This document shows positions 10,119-19,417 of a stretch of DNA of 64,000 nt, piece by piece. Every line of letters starts with the position of its first letter. Position 1 is the stretch's first letter. The notes below the pieces were generated by a model that saw nothing but the letters and a program-made list of their open reading frames with translations, was not told the DNA's origin and made no database searches. The stretch spans positions 1-64,000 of the forward strand of contig CAVYIF010000008.1 in NCBI GenBank assembly GCA_963768585.1, in the 5' to 3' direction. This stretch comes from CAVUNY01 sp963768585 (GTDB lineage Bacteria; Chloroflexota; Anaerolineae; Anaerolineales; Anaerolineaceae). The translations under genes were made by a program, and so were the position numbers.

Positions 10119-12329
10119 TCATTTTTTGGTTAAGGGCAGGTAGACCTGGTTCGTCACCCCAAAAAGCCCGTAGGTGGACAGGTGGCAGATGGGCAGCGTG
10201 ATGGTATGCGCCGCGATGTCGCGCAAGTAGGTCGACGCGGGGCTGCAGGTTTTTGCGGCGTCCTGCCATTGGCTGCCATTCCACCAGCGAATGCTCAATT
10301 GGCTGAGGTCAGACACAAGCCGCACATCCGCGTCACTGTAATGAATCGTCAGAAGAACGGGTTCCTGGAATGTGTAACCCGGCTGGAAGGTGCCGTTGGG
10401 GAAGGCTGAAATTTCAAAGGCGTGCCCGCCAAAAGCAAATCCAGGACCACTGAAAGCCATGGTGGGGGTCATGACAAAGGTTGTTGGTTGGGTCACAGCG
10501 CTGGGGGAAATCAGCAGCCCGGTCGGCAGACCCTGTGTATCGCTGTAAGTCAGATTAACAGAGGAGCCGGGGCCAGGGTTGACGGTGGTGCTCACGGCAT
10601 TGGCAAGGATGGTAAAGTTCATCGATCCAGCCGCCGGAGGAAGGGTCACCACTCGGGTGGCCGGCCAGAATGAATACCCGGCCAGCGCAGGCGTCAGGGT
10701 ATAGGTGTCGGGTAAAAGATTGTTATACGCGAACATTCCATCCGTATTCGTGGAGGCGGGGCTAGCCCCATTCAGGGTCACGACCACATTTTGAAACGGC
10801 ATGTTGTTCGCATCGGTCACCCGGCCCGAAATAGAAGAAAGCACCCCTGACGCTTTCCAGGTCACCTTCCAACTGTCCAGCGCGGGCGTGACGGTCCCGC
10901 TGCCGCCCAGGCGGGCTCGAAGCTGGATCGACGGATAAAGAGCAGCGTTAATACTCGCCAGGCTGGCGCCGTTGGATACATCCGAAAGAAGAACCGTACC
11001 TTTGGTGTCCAGCACATCCACCTTGACATACGTTCCCGAAGGTGCGGCGGCATCAAAATACAGCTTATCCCAGCCCGTAATGTTAATTTTTGGATTGTAA
11101 ATAAACAGGTCGGGCGCATACGTCCCCAATGCATAGACACGCCCATCGGACGCAGCGGTCATCGTCCCAATATGGTCGTCTCCGGCCTTGATCCGCCCGG
11201 TCTCGGAGTAGTTGCCGCTGGCAGGATCGTACGCGAATAAATTAAGCGCCCATGGACTTCTATAAGCGCCGTAGATACGGTTGTCATTTCCGGCCGTGAT
11301 GGCATACACGCCGCGGTTAAAGTTGTTGGGAGGGATCACAGCAAACGCGTTATTTTGATAGGTAAAGAACACACCCATTCCGCCGTTATATTGATTGCTC
11401 GACCCGCCAAAGATCGTGGAATTTGGACCCACAGCGAGTGAATTCATAGGACCTTGACCCTGGATTGCGCCTTTATCGGAGAAGGTATTTCCAACAGGAT
11501 TGTATTCGTTCAGATGCCCAATCGTTGACACAAGTGTGCCGAAATACACCTTGCCATTCGGAGCGACGGCCAGAGATTTGCTGAACTTCTCAAACATATT
11601 CTGGGACGGGGAAATGGCCCCAAGATCGGTAAAATGACCGGACCCGTTGGAAAAATAGAATAAATGAGACGTCAGATTTGCCGAGGTGGACCAGATATTG
11701 GCAATTCCATAGATTAAATCTGAAGGCCCGGGAACCAAAGCGGTCGTTAAGGCCGTATCGATCAGCGGAACGCCGTAGTCTTCGAGGTCCCCGGTAGCGG
11801 GATCATAGGACCAGATTTTGCCCGTGCCGTAGAGGCAGTTTTCCGGGCAATTCATACTATCCACCAGTGTGCTGACACCCATGAAAATCTTTCCGTCCGG
11901 GGCGGTAGTCATGGATGTGATGTGCTGTCCGGCGAATGATATGCTTGTTTGGGCAAATTCACCCGTCTCTAACCGGTAAGAATATAAATCTCCCTGACTT
12001 GAAAGATATAAATATCCATTTTTCCCATCGGTGACAGTTCTGAAGAGCTGGGGAGTTGGGATTGTCTTGACGGATGGATTGACGATCTCCGAGACGGCTT
12101 CACCCGAACTCTTGTACAAACTGGGATTGGAGATGGCATGCGCCAATGTGAGCGCACCGCTGCCGGCAGCCACCTCCGTATCCGAAAGGGAATGCAGGCC
12201 GAGGTTATCGCCGAATTGGTCCTGCCAGGACATGGATGATTGGATCGGCGCAGCTTGCGATTGGCGTGCCAGTCCCAGGGATGCGATGATGACTGTCAGC
12301 ACGAAGATAACGGAATGGACGCGTTTCAT
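10119..12329 (-). CDS. Secreted propeller-like protein with carboxypeptidase-regulatory-like domain and YLPL tail
   Basis: 736 residues from the ATG at 12329, chosen because AAGGGGGAC precedes it and a clean signal peptide follows (MKRVHSVIFVLTVIIASLG, cleavage after SQAA). Residues ~80-420 contain repeated blades of the type 'APDGKIFMG', 'APNGKVYFG', 'GNDNRIYGA', 'ASDGRVYAL', a kelch/PQQ-like beta-propeller. Around 520-600 is an SGRVTDANNMPFQNVVVTLNG segment, a carboxypeptidase-regulatory-like (Ig-fold) domain. The C-terminus ends NQVYLPLTKK. No enzyme residues are recognised; a surface-binding or structural role is inferred. A TATAAT on the minus strand at 12385-12390 may be its promoter -10. 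Confidence 0.75.
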   Translation of the reverse strand: MKRVHSVIFVLTVIIASLGLARQSQAAPIQSSMSWQDQFGDNLGLHSLSDTEVAAGSGALTLAHAISNPSLYKSSGEAVSEIVNPSVKTIPTPQLFRTVTDGKNGYLYLSSQGDLYSYRLETGEFAQTSISFAGQHITSMTTAPDGKIFMGVSTLVDSMNCPENCLYGTGKIWSYDPATGDLEDYGVPLIDTALTTALVPGPSDLIYGIANIWSTSANLTSHLFYFSNGSGHFTDLGAISPSQNMFEKFSKSLAVAPNGKVYFGTLVSTIGHLNEYNPVGNTFSDKGAIQGQGPMNSLAVGPNSTIFGGSSNQYNGGMGVFFTYQNNAFAVIPPNNFNRGVYAITAGNDNRIYGAYRSPWALNLFAYDPASGNYSETGRIKAGDDHIGTMTAASDGRVYALGTYAPDLFIYNPKINITGWDKLYFDAAAPSGTYVKVDVLDTKGTVLLSDVSNGASLASINAALYPSIQLRARLGGSGTVTPALDSWKVTWKASGVLSSISGRVTDANNMPFQNVVVTLNGASPASTNTDGMFAYNNLLPDTYTLTPALAGYSFWPATRVVTLPPAAGSMNFTILANAVSTTVNPGPGSSVNLTYSDTQGLPTGLLISPSAVTQPTTFVMTPTMAFSGPGFAFGGHAFEISAFPNGTFQPGYTFQEPVLLTIHYSDADVRLVSDLSQLSIRWWNGSQWQDAAKTCSPASTYLRDIAAHTITLPICHLSTYGLFGVTNQVYLPLTKK

Positions 12330-12688
12330 TGGGTCCCCCTTGATGATGGATTGAATTCTGCCGTTGGAAAAATTGACTATCCCCATTATAGGATTGATTT
12401 GTGAGAACGCCATGGATAATCATTCAGTACCGGAAATCCACGTCGAATAAATTTTATCAACTTTTTCACCCCTGTGGTGTGATGGTTGTAGCTGAACTCA
12501 CTTAAATTTAGCATAGTTTCCTCCATTCTGCAAAATATTTGGCAGTCCATTTTCATTAAATTGATTACTTGGCATCATTGATCCAGCCCTAATCCGTGGG
12601 GGGTAATTCAGGCGGAGATGGTAGACGATACCTGCAGGCAGAGATAAACTTGTCAGGTATCTTTCACCCCACCTTTCGGATTATTCGG
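12330..12688. other. Intergenic region upstream of the propeller gene and IS copy 3
   Basis: Holds the likely promoter of the minus-strand propeller gene (TATAAT as the complement of 12385-12390) and the left flank of the IS1-like copy on the plus strand. No ORF here is convincing and no clear IS terminal repeat could be defined. Confidence 0.4.
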
Positions 12689-14048
12689 TTGAACTCACAC
12701 CAATTCCTTTTCATCATCATCCTATGTCTGCTCGTTATTTTCTGGATCCGGCAATTGGTAGTGATTCGTATGTCTACCGAATCCGGACCCAAGCCGAAAA
12801 CACCACGGCCACTCAAACCCAAGACGGCCGACGATTGCCCTTTCTGCCAGGCCGACAAAGATAAACAGGATAATCCTCTTCCCGAGCAGGCGCTCAAGCC
12901 CTGGTCGGAGGTGAAAAGCCGCGCGGACGAAAGAAAACTCACTCCACCCAGGGATATGCCTGCCCAAACCAGGATTGCAACTATTTTGGTATTGTGGACG
13001 AATGCATCCACGCCCTGGTTGGGTACGGTCGACACGGCAAGACCGACACCATCCAGGATTTGCGTTGCCAGGCATGCGGCAGAAAGTTCAGTGTGCGTTG
13101 GGGAACGGCTCTTTATCGCCTGAAGACATCTTCGGCTAAAGTAGCGTTGATCCTGGCCTTGATGGCAGAAGGTGTGGATGTGTCTGCCCTGGAACGGGTG
13201 TTTGAGATCAAAGAAGGGACACTGCGCACCTGGCTGACCCGGGCAGGGCAGCAGGCCGACAAGGTGCATCGCCACTTCTTCCACCATTTAATCCTGCACC
13301 ATATCCAGTTGGATGAACTGCCCACGGCACTGAATGTTTTGGCAGTGTGGGCCAATGTGCGCCAGGGAAACCAGGAAATGTGGGTATGGGCAGCGATCGA
13401 TGCCAGCAGCAAACTGGTACCAGTGTTGAAAATGGGACCGCGTACCTTGGAACTGGCTTACTCGGTGGTTCATGAACTGGCCAGATGCTGCAGCCTGGCT
13501 GTATTCCGATCTTCAGCAGCGATGGGCTGAAGTTATATTTCTACTCCTTAACCGCTCATTTTGGATATTGGCGCCAAGGTGAGGATGGCCAGAAACCAGT
13601 ATGGGAAATCGCGTCTACTTTCCTGTATGCCCAGTTGAAGAAGGTCCAACGTCGTCGGCGATTGGTGCGGGTGGAGCGCCGCATGTTGTGTGGAGAGTTG
13701 GAACAACTGAAAGATGGACTGAAAGCATTAGGGTTATCCGGGAAAATCAACACCGCTTTCATCGAGCGTCTCAACCTCACTTTGAGACAAGGGGTGTCGT
13801 TCTTGACCCGCCGGACATGGGGCATGGCACAATATACGCCAGAGTTAGAAATCTCCCTGGATTGGTGGCGGGGATATTACCACTTCGTCAGATATCATGA
13901 AAGTCTCAGGGTGAAATTGGCTCAGCCGTTGGCGCGCAAGGGTAAACAGACTCCCAGAAAATATCGCAGACGGACACCGGCTGCGGCGGCTGGGTTCACC
14001 ACTCACCGATGGACGGTATTTGAATTGCTTTCTTTTCCACTTCCTTGA
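12689..14048 (+). pseudogene. IS1-like DDE transposase with N-terminal hydrophobic helix, copy 3 (two frameshifts)
   Basis: A possible TTG start at 12689 precedes a hydrophobic helix (FLFIIILCLLVIFWIRQLVV); an ATG at 12770 lies just after it. Cysteines CPFC, CPNQDCNYF (after a frame change near 12920) and CQACGRKF form the zinc ribbons. The HTH reads ALERVFEIKEGTLRTWL, first Asp HIQLDELP, second Asp IFSSDGLKLYF (after a frame change near 13487), Glu TAFIERLNLTLRQG. The C-terminus RKYRRRTPAAAAGF..HRWTVFELL is in frame to 14048, which fixes the true end of the family. The first Asp motif reads LDELPT, where the sister copies have LDELWA. Confidence 0.8.
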
Positions 14049-14243
14049 AGGAAAGCGAAAAAAGGGGCTAAAGGGAAGTAAAACTGGAAAGCGAAAGCCC
14101 AACCTGGGGGATATATCGGCAGGGGAAGAAAAAACTCATTTTTGACACATCTGGGCTTCAAGAGGTGGCTGCGAATTATCCACCATTAATAAGGCCAGTA
14201 CCCTTCTTGGCAACCAGCACAGGACATTTGTCGACTGGAAAAG

Positions 14244-14284
14244 TTGACAGATATATTTTATAATTCAAAGTATATTGTATACAA
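14244..14284 (+). promoter_or_regulatory. Promoter region and palindromic operator of the GntR gene
   Basis: TTGACA at 14244-14249 and AT-rich text with TATAAT at 14259-14264 and TATATT at 14271-14276; no pair has ideal spacing. 14275-14284 is a perfect palindrome TTGTATACAA, fitting the TNGT-NN-ACNA pattern used by hexuronate-type GntR/FCD repressors (UxuR/ExuR-like). It lies 32 bases before the GntR start, so autoregulation is likely. A near-identical site is at 24492-24501 in the same gene cluster. Confidence 0.55.
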
Positions 14285-14316
14285 AATTTTCTTATATTTA
14301 GGTACAGGAAAGAAAA

Positions 14317-15013
14317 ATGGACTCTTCAGTTTTTACCCGGATTGAACAGCGCTCAGTTCAACAAGAAGTGGTGGACTTAATCCGCCAGGCAATCGTCAGT
14401 GGAAAGCTGGAATTGGGCCAGCATCTGACCGAGGCAGCACTTTCGGAACAGATGGCGGTCAGCCGTATTCCCATTCGGGAAGCGCTGCGCCAGCTGGAGC
14501 AAGAAGGTCTGGTCGTCCGGTTTAACAATCGGGGTTGTTTCGTCACCGATTTCAGCGAGGAGGATGTGCGCGAGGTTTTCTCGCTGCGCGCTGTGTTTGA
14601 AATCATGGCGATTGAATGGGCAGCGCCTCGGATGACGGCCAGTGATTTTACTGAACTGCGCAAAATGATTCACAGAACAGGCACAGGTCGTCAAAAAACG
14701 TGATTTTGCCGAACTGGCCCGCCTGGATATGCGGTTTCACGAATTTATTTGCGAAAAAGCACAGCACAGCCGCCTTTTAAAGGAATGGCATGCACTCCAG
14801 GCCCAGTGCCAGATGCTGCTCAACCAGCGCTTTATAGCACTTTCGGATTACACCCCGGAAACGGTGGCCACGGACCATATAAGAATTCTGGATGCAATCG
14901 AAAGCCAGGATATCGCGGCAGCCACGCGCCTGACGAAAGAAATCAGCCACCGGGTTGAATTGGAAAGTATCCAGACTCTGCGCCTTATTAAACAGCAGGG
15001 TACGAACGCCTGA
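14317..15013 (+). pseudogene. GntR-family regulator with FCD domain, one frameshift
   Basis: ATG at 14317 follows AGGAAAG. The winged helix is clear (VVDLIRQAIVSGKLELGQHL; LSEQMAVSRIPIREALRQLE; LVVRFNNRGCFVTDFSEEDV), then the FCD ligand-binding domain starts (VREVFSLRAVFEIMA). A one-base indel in the A-run near 14690 ends the first frame; the second frame continues EQAQVVKKRDFAELARLDMRF with helical text to 15013. Total length about 231 residues is normal for FadR-type regulators. It heads the sugar-acid cluster and probably controls it through TNGTATACNA sites. Since its operon is otherwise healthy, the indel may be a sequencing error. Confidence 0.85.
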
Positions 15014-15175
15014 TGTGATCGGGCAGCAACCAGGCGGCCTGGGGCAAGGGCTAGCGCGGACCACACACGCCACCCGAAGGATGCGCAAACTGGCATCCAT
15101 CGTCCAGGCAACACTTGCACCTGGCGTACGCCGTGCGCCCTTATGGAAAGCCGATTTGTCAAAAAGAGGTATTAA

Positions 15176-16039
15176 ATGACCGAGTCGATCGATCCATATT
15201 CTCCCCGAATGAGCGTTGCGGAACTGGAACGACAGGCCATACAAGTCCGGCTGGATATCCTGGAGATGATCTATGTGGCCCAGGCCGGGCATCCCGGCGG
15301 GTCACTATCGGCGGCAGATATCCTGACCGCGCTGTATTTCCGCATGATGCGCGTCAACCCACAGTTTCCCCAATGGCCCGACCGCGACCGGTTTATTTTA
15401 TCCAAGGGCCATGCCTGCCCGGTATGGTATGCCGTACTGGCGAACCGGGGATATTTTGACCGATCTCACCTGAAGACGCTGCGCAAACTGAACAGCATCC
15501 TGCAAGGACACGCCGATATGAACAAGACCCCGGGCGTGGATATGACAGTCGGTTCCCTGGGGCAGGGCATTTGCGCGGGGATCGGCATGGCGTTGAGCGC
15601 CCGCCTGCAGAAGCGAGATTACCACGTGTGGGTGGTGGTCGGGGATGGGGAAATGCAAGAGGGATCGGTCTGGGAAGCGGCCATGGCCGGGAACAAGTGG
15701 AAGCTGGATAACATGACCGTGATCATCGACAACAACGGCATACAGAATGACACCTTTACCAACGATGTCATGCCGATGGAACCCGTGGCCGCGAAATGGC
15801 GCGCCTTTGGCTGGCACGTGCTGGAGATAAACGGCAACCACATGGTGGAAGTGGTCGAGGCGCTGGAATGCGCGCTGACGATCCAGGGCAAACCGGTGGC
15901 GATTGTGGCCAGGACGGTGAAAGGCAAGGGGGTGTCGTTCATGGAAAACCAGCCCGCCTGGCACGGCAAAGCGCCCAATGCGGTGCAGTTCGCACAGGCG
16001 GTGCAGGAAGTTGCCGGCGGTCTGGGCGGTGCGGTATGA
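15176..16039 (+). CDS. Transketolase, N-terminal (thiamine pyrophosphate) subunit
   Basis: 287 residues. Split transketolases carry the TPP-binding half on this subunit: conserved AGHPGGSLSAADIL near the start, SKGHACPVWYAVL, GSLGQGICAGIGMAL, and the TPP motif VVGDGEMQEGSVWEAAM ending in VIIDNNGIQNDT. Its stop overlaps the start of the C-terminal subunit (ATGA), so the two are translationally coupled and form a heteromeric enzyme moving two-carbon units between sugars. In this cluster it may act on a special branched or keto sugar phosphate, as the split transketolase of apiose catabolism does, rather than in the pentose phosphate pathway; that is inference. Confidence 0.9.
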   Translation: MTESIDPYSPRMSVAELERQAIQVRLDILEMIYVAQAGHPGGSLSAADILTALYFRMMRVNPQFPQWPDRDRFILSKGHACPVWYAVLANRGYFDRSHLKTLRKLNSILQGHADMNKTPGVDMTVGSLGQGICAGIGMALSARLQKRDYHVWVVVGDGEMQEGSVWEAAMAGNKWKLDNMTVIIDNNGIQNDTFTNDVMPMEPVAAKWRAFGWHVLEINGNHMVEVVEALECALTIQGKPVAIVARTVKGKGVSFMENQPAWHGKAPNAVQFAQAVQEVAGGLGGAV

Positions 16040-17055
16040 CAGCTTCCCCGTACCACTATATCCGTCCTGAGATCATCCCGTATATCGAGAACGGCGAACT
16101 CTTCACCCACCCGGCGGTTAAAGCCCAGGCCACACGCTTCGCTTTTGCAGAAGCCCTGCTTGAACTGGGCGAAAGCAATCCGCGGGTGGTGGTGTTGAAT
16201 GCCGATGTTTCGAAGTCGATGAACACGCATAAATTTGCCGAGAAATATCCCGAGCGGGCGTTCAACTTTGGAATTTCCGAGCAAAATATGATGGCGGCCG
16301 CGGCAGGGATGGCCACCACCGGGCTGATCCCGTTTGCCTGCACCTACGCGGTTTTCGCCAGCATGCGCGCCCTGGACCAGGTGCGCAACAGCATCCATTA
16401 TCCGCATCTGAATGTCAAAATTGGGGCCAGCCACAGCGGGATCACCCCCGGCCCGGACGGCGTGACCCACCAGGCCCAGGAGGATCTATCCATCCTGCGT
16501 TCGCTGGCGGGGTCGTGTGTCATCGCCCCGGCCAATTCTCCTTCAACGGTGCTGGCCACCCTGGCGGCAGCCGAATATGAGGGGCCGGTCTACCTGAGCC
16601 TGACGCGCGATCCGGTGCCGGTGTTGTTCGACCACGAATATCCCTTCGAAATCGGCCGGATGGTCACCCTGCGGGATGGCCGGGATGCGACGATCATTGC
16701 CAACCGCGACCTTGTGGCCCAGGCCCTGGTGGCCGCCGCAGCGTTGGCTCGCCAGGGAATTGAGGTGCGGGTGATGGACTGTCACACCCTCAAACCGCTG
16801 GACACGACGGCGATTATCCAGGCGGCTGAAGAGACCGGTGCGATGGTTACCGCCGAGAACAATATCATCTTTGGCGGTCTGGGCAGCGCCGTGGCGGAAG
16901 TGCTGGTCGAAAACCATCCCATCCCCATGCAGCGCGTGGGCGTGGCAGATACTTTCGCCGAATCGGGCCCATACCTGGAAGTGATCGAAAAATACGGGTT
17001 GACCAGCCCTTATATTATGCAGGCAGTGATCAAAGTGATTGCGCGCAAGAAATAA
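16036..17055 (+). CDS. Transketolase, C-terminal (pyrimidine-binding) subunit
   Basis: 339 residues from the ATG at 16036, which overlaps the stop of the N-terminal subunit. Contains the Pyr domain with VVLNADVSKSM, the catalytic glutamate region FNFGISEQNMMAAAAGMA, FACTYAVFASMRALDQVRNS, and SHSGITPGPDGVTHQAQEDL. The C-terminal domain follows (VRVMDCHTLKPLD; VTAENNIIFGGLGSAVAE). Together with the upstream gene it gives a full transketolase of usual size. A longer reading from 15796 is just an upstream extension in the same frame, inside the previous gene, and is not used. Confidence 0.9.
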   Translation: MTASPYHYIRPEIIPYIENGELFTHPAVKAQATRFAFAEALLELGESNPRVVVLNADVSKSMNTHKFAEKYPERAFNFGISEQNMMAAAAGMATTGLIPFACTYAVFASMRALDQVRNSIHYPHLNVKIGASHSGITPGPDGVTHQAQEDLSILRSLAGSCVIAPANSPSTVLATLAAAEYEGPVYLSLTRDPVPVLFDHEYPFEIGRMVTLRDGRDATIIANRDLVAQALVAAAALARQGIEVRVMDCHTLKPLDTTAIIQAAEETGAMVTAENNIIFGGLGSAVAEVLVENHPIPMQRVGVADTFAESGPYLEVIEKYGLTSPYIMQAVIKVIARKK

Positions 17056-17180
17056 TCAGCGTAAAGTAGTAAAATCTAAAATACATTTGAAGCTGCCCCC
17101 GGTGAACTACGCAAAATACCGCCGGTGTTTCAGCCTGTTTGTCCCTGATTATTTGATGGAAAAAAGAAAGGAGCGCTGAG

Positions 17181-18158
17181 ATGACACTCCCCAAGGTTTT
17201 TGTGACAAGACGGATTCCACAGCCTGGCCTGGATATTCTGCAAAAAGTGGCCGAGGTGGATGTGTGGGAAGGCGAGCTTCCCCCTCCGTATGAAACGATA
17301 CTTTCGCGCGGGCAAGGCGTGCAAGGTTTGTTGACCCTGCTGTCCGACCGGATTGACGGCGCTTTAATGGATGCGATCGGACCGCAGCTCAAGGTGATTG
17401 CCCAATACGCGGTCGGTTTCGATAATATTGATCACGCCGCGGCTACCGCGCGCGGTATTCCGGTGGGCAATACCCCCGGCGTGCTGACCGAAACAACCGC
17501 CGATTTTGCCTGGGCACTGCTCATGGCCGCCGGGCGGCGGGTGGCGGAAGGCGACCGCTATACGCGGGCCGGGCACTGGAAGACCTGGGGACCGAGCATT
17601 CTGCTGGGCCGGGATGTGTCTGGCGCTACCCTGGGAATTATTGGCTTCGGACGGATCGGACAGGCGGTTGCCCGGCGCGCCAGGGGTTTCGGCATGCGCA
17701 TTCTCTATTTTGACACCAACCGCAACCAAGAAGCCGAAGCGGAATTGGGCGCCGAATATGCTTCCTTTGAAACGGTATTGGGCGAGGCAGATTACCTCAC
17801 CCTGCACACCGCGTTAACCGAAGATACGCGCCACCTGATCGGTACGAGCCAGTTCAGCCTGATGAAGCCGACTGCCGTGCTGGTGAACACCTCGCGCGGG
17901 CCGGTGGTGGATGAAGCAGCGCTGTATTATGCCCTTTCGCATGGACAGATTGCCAGCGCCGGGCTGGATGTGACCGAGGTAGAACCGCTGCCGATGGACA
18001 GCCCGCTGCTCAGTCTGGAAAACGTAATCCTGGCGCCGCATATTGCCAGCGCGAGCGTGCAATCGCGCACCAAAATGGCCATCATGGCGGCGGAGAACAT
18101 CGCTGCCGGGCTGGCTGGTAAAAAGCTGCCGACCTGCGCTAACCCGGAAGTTTATTAA
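17181..18158 (+). CDS. D-isomer 2-hydroxyacid dehydrogenase (glyoxylate/hydroxypyruvate reductase-like)
   Basis: 325 residues; ATG at 17181 after AGAAAGGAGCGCTGAG. Rossmann motif GIIGFGRIGQAVARRARGFG (about residue 152). Catalytic triad typical of the family: Arg in NTSRGPVVDEAAL, Glu in DVTEVEPLPMDSPL, His in LAPHIASASV. It reduces a 2-keto acid such as glyoxylate or hydroxypyruvate, or oxidises D-glycerate, in the cytoplasm with NAD(P)H. Next to a transketolase and 2-keto-acid aldolase it would remove two- or three-carbon keto acids produced by the pathway. It resembles GyaR/GhrB, but substrate cannot be fixed from sequence. Confidence 0.88.
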   Translation: MTLPKVFVTRRIPQPGLDILQKVAEVDVWEGELPPPYETILSRGQGVQGLLTLLSDRIDGALMDAIGPQLKVIAQYAVGFDNIDHAAATARGIPVGNTPGVLTETTADFAWALLMAAGRRVAEGDRYTRAGHWKTWGPSILLGRDVSGATLGIIGFGRIGQAVARRARGFGMRILYFDTNRNQEAEAELGAEYASFETVLGEADYLTLHTALTEDTRHLIGTSQFSLMKPTAVLVNTSRGPVVDEAALYYALSHGQIASAGLDVTEVEPLPMDSPLLSLENVILAPHIASASVQSRTKMAIMAAENIAAGLAGKKLPTCANPEVY

Positions 18159-18190
18159 CGATCCGGAAAGTGTTCACTTTCCGGATCGTT
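18157..18190. terminator. Perfect 16-bp hairpin just after the dehydrogenase
   Basis: Arms 18157-18172 and 18175-18190 are perfect inverted repeats with a 2-base spacer; the left arm starts inside the stop codon. Followed by ATAAGAATAA and no strong T-run. Probably a transcription stop between the plus-strand dehydrogenase and the minus-strand aldo/keto reductase. Confidence 0.6.
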
Positions 18191-18214
18191 ATAAGAATAA
18201 CCATCATTAGTCTT

Positions 18215-18257
18215 TTAAGAGGGTGTTTTACCGCCTTGAGGTAAAACACCCTCTTAA
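18215..18257. terminator. Second perfect hairpin, 18-bp stem, between convergent genes
   Basis: Arms 18215-18232 and 18240-18257 are perfect inverted repeats with a 7-base loop. It lies 24 bases from the previous hairpin and 24 bases before the end of the minus-strand reductase, a tandem bidirectional terminator for convergent genes. Confidence 0.6.
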
Positions 18258-18280
18258 GATTCTTATTTGTCGCGGCCAAA

Positions 18281-19285
18281 TTAAGAGCGCTGCGAGCGGG
18301 TGATCACATCATACGGGTAGAAGATGGCCGGCTGGCTGGCGTTTTCCAGGCGCTCGAATTGGTCCGGGGTCAGGGCCCAACCGCTGGACCCCAGGTTGCT
18401 TTCTAACTGCTGCATGGTGCGCGCGCCAATGATCGGGGCGGTGACCCCCGGTTTTTGCAGCAGCCAGTTGATCGCTACCTGGGCGGGCTGCTTGCCCGTT
18501 TCTTCCGCCACGGCCAGCAGCACATCGATGATGTTCCAGGTGTGCTCGTTGGCATAGGTGGACCAGTTTTCGCCCCAACCTTTTTCTTCGGCGATCTGCA
18601 CCCGGCTGCCCTCGGGGGGCTGCTGCATGTCGCGCCGGTATTTGCCACTCAACCAGCCACCGCGCAGCGGGCTCCAGGGGATCATGCCCACGCCTTCGTT
18701 GAGGCACACCGGCACAACTTCCCACTCGATGCCGCGTTCGAGCAAATTGTACTGCGGTTGGAGGCATGTAAACGGTTCCCAGCCCATGCGGTTAGACAGG
18801 TCGATGGCTTTCTGCATCTGCCAGCCGGAGAAGTTGCTGGCGCCGAGATAGCGCACCTTGCCAGCCTTGACCAGGGTATCCATGGCGGAAAGCGTTTCCG
18901 ACAAGGGGGTTTTCTCATCCCAGCAGTGGATCTGGTACAGGTCAATATAGTCGGTCCCCAGCCGGCGCAGGCTGGCTTCGACCGCGGAGAGGACGTGCTT
19001 GCGAGAAACGCCCACGTCGTTTGGCCCGGGGCCCATGTTGAAACGCACCTTGGTGGCAATCACCAGGTCGTCGCGCTGCTTCTGCTTCAGCCAGCGACCG
19101 AGAATTTCTTCGGAGATGCCTTGCGTATACACATCGGCGGTGTCGATGAAGTTGCCACCGGCATCGATAAACCGGTCCAGCATGCGGAAGCTGTCCGGTT
19201 CGCTGGTTTCGCGGCCAAAGGTCATCGCCCCCAGGCACAATTCGCTGACTTTCAGCCCGGTTTTGCCCATGAATCGCATGTTCAT
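18281..19285 (-). CDS. Aldo/keto reductase
   Basis: 334 residues from the ATG at 19285, chosen because AAAGGAG precedes it; the open frame continues far upstream over the divergent gene but without support. Family marks: GLKVSELCLGAMTFG at the start, Asp/Tyr of the tetrad in FIDTADVYTQG, Lys in VIATKVRF, His in DLYQIHCWDE, and NADPH-binding APIIGARTMQQLE near the end. Cytoplasmic NADPH-dependent carbonyl reduction of a sugar or aldehyde. It is the only minus-strand gene in the sugar-acid cluster and shares a divergent promoter region with the mannonate-dehydratase-like gene. Confidence 0.9.
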   Translation of the reverse strand: MNMRFMGKTGLKVSELCLGAMTFGRETSEPDSFRMLDRFIDAGGNFIDTADVYTQGISEEILGRWLKQKQRDDLVIATKVRFNMGPGPNDVGVSRKHVLSAVEASLRRLGTDYIDLYQIHCWDEKTPLSETLSAMDTLVKAGKVRYLGASNFSGWQMQKAIDLSNRMGWEPFTCLQPQYNLLERGIEWEVVPVCLNEGVGMIPWSPLRGGWLSGKYRRDMQQPPEGSRVQIAEEKGWGENWSTYANEHTWNIIDVLLAVAEETGKQPAQVAINWLLQKPGVTAPIIGARTMQQLESNLGSSGWALTPDQFERLENASQPAIFYPYDVITRSQRS

Positions 19286-19343
19286 TTTTTTCTCCTTTCC
19301 ATTCTGCCTCTTCGTTTGAAACCAGGCAGGATCCATATAAATG

Positions 19344-19365
19344 ATTATAGAAATAGTATATACTA
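19344..19365. promoter_or_regulatory. Divergent promoter region with a 12-bp palindrome
   Basis: ATTATA at 19344-19349 is TATAAT on the minus strand, a likely -10 for the aldo/keto reductase. TAGTATATACTA at 19354-19365 is a perfect palindrome between the two divergent genes. It resembles the cluster's TNGTATACNA sites but has two extra central bases, so binding by the same GntR regulator is only a possibility. Confidence 0.4.
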
Positions 19366-19417
19366 AATGCCTGTGCCTGAAAAACCAAGCGATTACGTGC
19401 AAAAAAGGATCTTGCCA

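Noticed and set aside
15796..16035. Upstream extension of the transketolase C-terminal subunit
   Set aside because: It lies inside the N-terminal subunit gene; the ATG at 16036 overlaps that gene's stop and fits the family.
18455..19366. 303-residue plus-strand frame opposite the aldo/keto reductase
   Set aside because: Shadow frame with no family motif or ribosome site.
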